DNA of 37,540 bases. Origin: Alphaproteobacteria bacterium (GTDB lineage Bacteria; Pseudomonadota; Alphaproteobacteria; Paracaedibacterales; CAIOTO01). Shown here piece by piece: positions 33,773-37,540 of the stretch. The DNA is taken from NCBI GenBank assembly GCA_947488275.1, contig CANKZX010000011.1, positions 1 through 37,540 of the forward strand, read 5' to 3'. The first letter of the stretch is position 1; each line of letters starts with the position of its first letter. Position numbers and translations under genes: made by a program. Under the pieces are notes generated by a model that saw only the letters and a program-made list of their open reading frames with translations, searched no databases and was not told the DNA's origin.

Positions 33773-34711
33773 TTGACAACCACATGGTGGCAACGCTTAA
33801 AATCAGGTCTTAAACGATCAACAAACCAAGTTGGCTCTAAACTCCGTGACCTTTTGGTAAACCGAAAGTTAGATGCCCTAACGCTTGATGAAATCGAAGA
33901 TATCCTCATTCAAGCTGATATGGGTGTGACAACAGCAGGAAAATTACGTGCTTACCTTGCCGCAAAAAAACTGCCTCCAGAAACAACGCCTGACGAGGTA
34001 CTCAACCTTCTTTCTGAATGCATCGCTACTTATTTAAAACCTGTAGCAACACCGATCTTACTGCAAAAAGATCAGCTTAATGTCATCCTGATGGTTGGTG
34101 TTAACGGAAGCGGTAAAACAACCACAATAAGTAAACTTGCCAAACAATGGAAAGATCAAGGGTACAAAATAGAACTTGCTGCATGCGATACCTTTCGAGC
34201 TGCGGCAACAGAACAACTTGCCTTATGGGCGGAGCGTCTTTCTATTCCAATTCATACAGTTGCTCAAGGGCACGAGGCCTCTGGTCTTGCTTATGACGCA
34301 ATTACAAAGGCATCAAAAAGTGGAGCCAATATCCTAATTATCGATACAGCTGGTCGCCTGCACAACAAAACACACCTTATGAATGAACTCACAAAGATTC
34401 AGCGCGTCTTAAAAAAAATCATGCCCGACGCTCCTCATCACGTATTACTTGTTCTTGATGCAACAACAGGGCAAAATGCCATACAACAAGTTGAAGTCTT
34501 TAAGAAAGAAACCAATGTCACAGGGCTCATCATTACAAAACTTGATGGCACGGCTAAGGGCGGCGTTGTTGTTAGCCTTGCAGAAAAATACGCAATACCC
34601 ATTCATGCAATCGGTGTTGGCGAATCATTTAATGATCTACACCCATTTTTAGCGGAAGACTTTGCACGCGCACTTGTCGGATTAGAGGATACTACACATG
34701 ATACAGCATAG
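33773..34711 (+). CDS. ftsY: Signal recognition particle receptor FtsY
   Basis: Membrane-associated GTPase that docks SRP-ribosome complexes at the Sec translocon. The 312-residue protein is a compact NG-domain form without the long acidic N-terminal A domain. GTPase motifs are G1 VGVNGSGKTTTISKLA, DTFRAAATEQL, DTAGRLHNK and TKLDGTAKGG. The TTG start at 33773 is supported by AAGGA eight bases upstream and by the MTTTWWQRLKSGLKR amphipathic N-terminus. Its 3' end overlaps amn by 14 bases. Confidence 0.96.
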   Translation: MTTTWWQRLKSGLKRSTNQVGSKLRDLLVNRKLDALTLDEIEDILIQADMGVTTAGKLRAYLAAKKLPPETTPDEVLNLLSECIATYLKPVATPILLQKDQLNVILMVGVNGSGKTTTISKLAKQWKDQGYKIELAACDTFRAAATEQLALWAERLSIPIHTVAQGHEASGLAYDAITKASKSGANILIIDTAGRLHNKTHLMNELTKIQRVLKKIMPDAPHHVLLVLDATTGQNAIQQVEVFKKETNVTGLIITKLDGTAKGGVVVSLAEKYAIPIHAIGVGESFNDLHPFLAEDFARALVGLEDTTHDTA

Positions 34712-36179
34712 CTCACGCCACCCCACCACTGAATTTCCTATTTTAGAGGCACAATCATTCACAGATGCTGACAGTGCCCTTGCCTATCTCAATCACATTT
34801 ATGATAAAAGCATTGAAACGATTCAGCGTGAATTTCAAAAAGCAGTTGACGGAAATATTAGTGAAGTCAATGTTGAATCAGGGTGCTATCCCTATTTAGG
34901 GTTTCATGTTGAAAACAAGGACCTTTGTCATGATCCAAGTTTTAGTTATGGCGTTGTCACCGAGCCAGGTCTTTATGGCGGCACACTTACGCGCCCTAAC
35001 CTTTTCTATCACTATTATCATGAACAGATTCGTCTTCTTCTAGAACGCCATAACGTACCAATTATCATCGGGCGCAGTGGATGTTCAATTCCATTGCCTT
35101 TTGCTGTTGAACATTCACCAACGGATTTGGAAAGCAATCAGCTCTGGCAAATTAAAAATACATTTGTCTTACCGAATTTATCACGCATTGATGACAATGT
35201 ACCAAACTGCACCGCACCCAATACGTATATTAAGCCAATATCCCTTTTTAGTGCTGAACGTGTTGATTTTTCTTTACATCGGCTCCATCATTACACTGGA
35301 ACTGAAGCCGACCATTTCCAAGATTTTATCTTGCTTACAAATTACCAACGTTATATTGATGCCTTCATTGATTTTAGTGCCACTGAACTCCAAAAAGAAG
35401 GTACAGAATACACCGAATTTGTAGGACCAGGATCGCTCCATTTTACAGCAACAGAAGCACGTGACGGAAAAATCAATAGACCATCACAATTACCGCAAAT
35501 GCCAGCTTATCACCTTAAGCGTAAAGATGGTCAGGGAATTACCTTTATTAATATTGGTGTTGGCCCCAGCAATGCAAAAACAATCACGGATCACCTTGCG
35601 GTGTTACGCCCCCACTGTTGGATTATGCTTGGACATTGCGCAGGGCTTAGGTCGACGCAAATGCTGGGTGATTATGTACTTGCCCACGGATATGTACGTG
35701 AAGACCATGTACTGGATCAGGATTTACCTTTATGGGTTCCTGTGCCAGCCCTTGCTGAAGTGCAACTTGCACTACAAGAAGCCGTTCAAAATGTGACACA
35801 TGAAAGTTCGGATGAAGTCAAATCATGCATGAGAACAGGTACTGTTTTAACAACTGACAATCGTAATTGGGAACTACAATCACGTGAACTATACGAAAGA
35901 TTTCGTCAAAGTCGTGCCATTGCTGTTGATATGGAATCAGCGACTATTACAGGAAATGGATTTCGATTCCGTGTACCTTATGGCACACTATTGTGCGTAT
36001 CCGACAAACCTATTCATGGTGAAATAAAGCTGCAAGGGATTGCTAATATTTTTTACAGGCAACGAATCACGCAACATCTTGAAATTGGGCTGGAGACCAT
36101 TCGTTTACTCCGTGAATCAGGTGTTAATCAACTACATTCACGAAAATTACGCGGATTTGATGAACCTCCCTTTAGATAG
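34698..36179 (+). CDS. amn: AMP nucleosidase
   Basis: Hydrolyses AMP to adenine and ribose 5-phosphate, a regulator of adenylate pools. The 493-residue length and two-part layout fit AMP nucleosidase: an N-terminal regulatory half (about 1-200; YGVVTEPGLYGGTLTRPNLF) and a C-terminal nucleoside-phosphorylase-like half (from about 285; INIGVGPSNAKTITDHLAVL, MLGHCAGLRSTQMLGDYVLA, AIAVDMESATITGNGFRFRV). GAGG lies nine bases before the ATG, inside the end of ftsY. In a bacterium with an ATP/ADP exchanger it may help keep imported adenylates in balance (inference). Confidence 0.95.
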   Translation: MIQHSSRHPTTEFPILEAQSFTDADSALAYLNHIYDKSIETIQREFQKAVDGNISEVNVESGCYPYLGFHVENKDLCHDPSFSYGVVTEPGLYGGTLTRPNLFYHYYHEQIRLLLERHNVPIIIGRSGCSIPLPFAVEHSPTDLESNQLWQIKNTFVLPNLSRIDDNVPNCTAPNTYIKPISLFSAERVDFSLHRLHHYTGTEADHFQDFILLTNYQRYIDAFIDFSATELQKEGTEYTEFVGPGSLHFTATEARDGKINRPSQLPQMPAYHLKRKDGQGITFINIGVGPSNAKTITDHLAVLRPHCWIMLGHCAGLRSTQMLGDYVLAHGYVREDHVLDQDLPLWVPVPALAEVQLALQEAVQNVTHESSDEVKSCMRTGTVLTTDNRNWELQSRELYERFRQSRAIAVDMESATITGNGFRFRVPYGTLLCVSDKPIHGEIKLQGIANIFYRQRITQHLEIGLETIRLLRESGVNQLHSRKLRGFDEPPFR

Positions 36180-36249
36180 ATGCATAATAAACTTGAAAAA
36201 TAAAACGTTAATACTCATGTAATAAATTATCTATTGTATTTAGAGGTCA

Positions 36250-36352
36250 ATATCCAGTCATCCGACTCGTCACTTTTACAAATCACCCTATTTCGGGTAT
36301 TCCACGACCTTTACCCAGGGAATACAGAAGTGACGGGTAGTGTTATATCCAG
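36250..36352. repeat. Nested inverted repeat bounded by 8-bp direct repeats
   Basis: In the 236-base gap between amn and the last gene. Direct repeats ATATCCAG (36250-36257, 36345-36352) bound an insert with outer arms CGTCACTT (36268-36275) / AAGTGACG (36328-36335) and inner arms GTATTCC (36297-36303) / GGAATAC (36319-36325). The shape suggests a small non-coding insertion element; it differs from copies A-C. Confidence 0.6.
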
Positions 36353-36415
36353 TATGTTCTAATAATTCTGGAAAAATCAGTTATACATAATATATTATAT
36401 ATGTAGAATAATATT

Positions 36416-37540
36416 ATGTATTTAAAAAATATATTTTTAATTTTTAATTTTATATATAATATTAGCTTTTCAATTGACGCAGCATTATTAGTTGAAACAT
36501 CGGGAGAGGAGGCATTATCTAATCCAATAGTTTACGCATTTGTGAATGGGGTATGCACGACAGATGGAGAGGGAGATTATGAGCATGGTAAACGAATGCT
36601 TTCACTTTTGACACAACTGCCAGGTGAGCCAAGGGTGTTTAATAGTATTTCTATTTGTGGTAGCGGTGTACCTGCTGATCGTTCATTAGGCGAAAACAAT
36701 CTTACACTAAATCCTACAGTGCCAGCAGATATTAACATTATTGTTTCATATTACTGCGTTAAAGAAAAAGCAAAAATGAATTTATATATCTCAGAATATG
36801 ATAGTCGTAGCGATTTATTAACTCACCAGAAGGATATAATTTGGGTTCCTTTAGGACTTGAATTTAGTCTGGGCTATATGAAGCCTTCTCTGCCTATTAA
36901 TCTCGAAGAAAGAAAAGAGTCTCTTTATAATCGTTTGAGTCAAAAATGGAAGAATTTAATTTCTTTTGATCGTGATCTGAAAGACACTGTATTCGTTTTA
37001 GGGTATTATTCTCCCCATAAAGATTTTTCTGTATCGATATTAAACGCTTTTGCAAACGCTCCTTTTGCACACGGAAAAGATGTTTTATTTTTTGTAAAAG
37101 GAGACGAAAACCAAGTAAGATTACTGCAAGAATGCTTTAGAGATGGATCTCATCACGTTATTACAACAACAGAACGTATTCCAGATGAAGATTGGCATAT
37201 TATGTCGCAATTAGCAGATGCATCCATTGCTACTGGAGATTCGAGTTGTTCAGATCCATTTTTCTTTCGTACACTGCCATTATGGCGTTGCCATAAAACT
37301 TCAGAGGCGAAATCATGGAATTTCGCGCTAAAAGAGTGGGCTTCGCCAGAAAATATTGATAAAGAAAGGCTTTTTAGATATATCGATCTTCTTGGTCAAA
37401 AGGATAAAAGTTTGTTATCTGAGTTTGTAGGTGAAATCGATCAAAAATTTATAGATGATTGGAAACAATTTGCTGCCTATATTGAAGAAAAATACACATT
37501 AACTTCTGTTAAATTATCAACCGTTATTGATATAGCTAAT
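36416..37540 (+). CDS. Hypothetical exported protein, possibly glycosyltransferase-like (partial, 3' end outside window)
   Basis: The frame is open from an ATG at 36416 through the last base (375 codons, no stop). The N-terminus (MYLKNIFLIFNFIYNISFSI) is a signal-peptide-like hydrophobic segment. From about residue 190 the sequence alternates strands and helices: VFVLGYYSPHKD, DVLFFVKGDENQVRLL, HHVITTTERIP, then MSQLADASIATGDSSCSDPF. This last block, with a TGDSS turn after a helix, resembles the donor-binding half of GT-B glycosyltransferases, but I do not recognise the family. There is no good ribosome site before the ATG. Being exported and of unknown type, it could be a host-directed or surface protein; confidence in function is low, in being a gene fairly high. 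Confidence 0.72.
   Translation, partial: MYLKNIFLIFNFIYNISFSIDAALLVETSGEEALSNPIVYAFVNGVCTTDGEGDYEHGKRMLSLLTQLPGEPRVFNSISICGSGVPADRSLGENNLTLNPTVPADINIIVSYYCVKEKAKMNLYISEYDSRSDLLTHQKDIIWVPLGLEFSLGYMKPSLPINLEERKESLYNRLSQKWKNLISFDRDLKDTVFVLGYYSPHKDFSVSILNAFANAPFAHGKDVLFFVKGDENQVRLLQECFRDGSHHVITTTERIPDEDWHIMSQLADASIATGDSSCSDPFFFRTLPLWRCHKTSEAKSWNFALKEWASPENIDKERLFRYIDLLGQKDKSLLSEFVGEIDQKFIDDWKQFAAYIEEKYTLTSVKLSTVIDIAN

Overview
The window looks like chromosomal DNA of an AT-rich alphaproteobacterium that lives inside host cells, probably of the Holosporales/Rickettsiales type. That placement is inference from gene content. A Tlc/NTT-type ADP/ATP translocase, the hallmark of energy-parasitic intracellular bacteria, sits beside a full set of free-living-style genes: pgk, complex I subunits, tolQRA, ftsK, ftsY, waaA and a chemotaxis kinase operon. 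I recognise no phage, transposase or CRISPR genes. Most genes are housekeeping, with small accessory insertions between them.

Layout. 1-1.7 kb: a membrane-anchored FKBP isomerase, a 3-hydroxyisobutyryl-CoA hydrolase-like protein and tRNA-Arg(ACG). 1.8-3.4 kb: two overlapping genes for unrecognised exported proteins. 3.4-9.3 kb (minus strand): pgk, a PpiD-like chaperone, tRNA-Asn, hisS and two small unknown genes. 9.4-10.8 kb: pgeF and the RNase P RNA with promoter and terminator. 10.8-14.3 kb: the ADP/ATP translocase (minus) and an MHS-type MFS transporter (plus), separated by 711 bases of AT-rich DNA. 14.4-17.8 kb (minus): hybrid cheA, cheW and a degenerate receiver. 17.9-19.9 kb (minus): a TerC-like protein and a metal-binding ABC lipoprotein-type receptor. 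19.9-22.6 kb (plus): ybgC-tolQ-tolR-tolA. 22.7-24.1 kb (minus): an ATPase_2/DUF234 protein with a three-unit palindromic array in front of it. 24.3-29.6 kb (minus): nuoJ-nuoK-nuoL-nuoM-potI. 29.7-36.2 kb (plus): waaA, ftsK, ftsY, amn. 36.4-37.5 kb: the start of an exported protein running off the window.

How the genes work together. Energy and nucleotide supply are represented by ATP/ADP exchange, pgk, complex I membrane subunits and AMP nucleosidase. Envelope upkeep is represented by the PpiD-like chaperone, pgeF, waaA, ybgC-tolQRA, ftsK and ftsY. tolB/pal, nuoA-I, nuoN, the other pot genes and the other che genes are not in the window, so several conserved operons appear to be split.

Most interesting signals. 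(1) Three 37-bp palindromes at an exact 54-bp period directly upstream of the DUF234 ATPase, each carrying TATAAT towards that gene. (2) A dispersed palindromic repeat family (three copies) whose hairpin stems differ in sequence but stay self-complementary; one copy supplies the last seven codons and stop of hisS. (3) A waaA 5' end that reads correctly only with an ATT start or a +1 shift at a T6 run. (4) Exported proteins of unknown function, one carrying two helix-turn-helix-like units.
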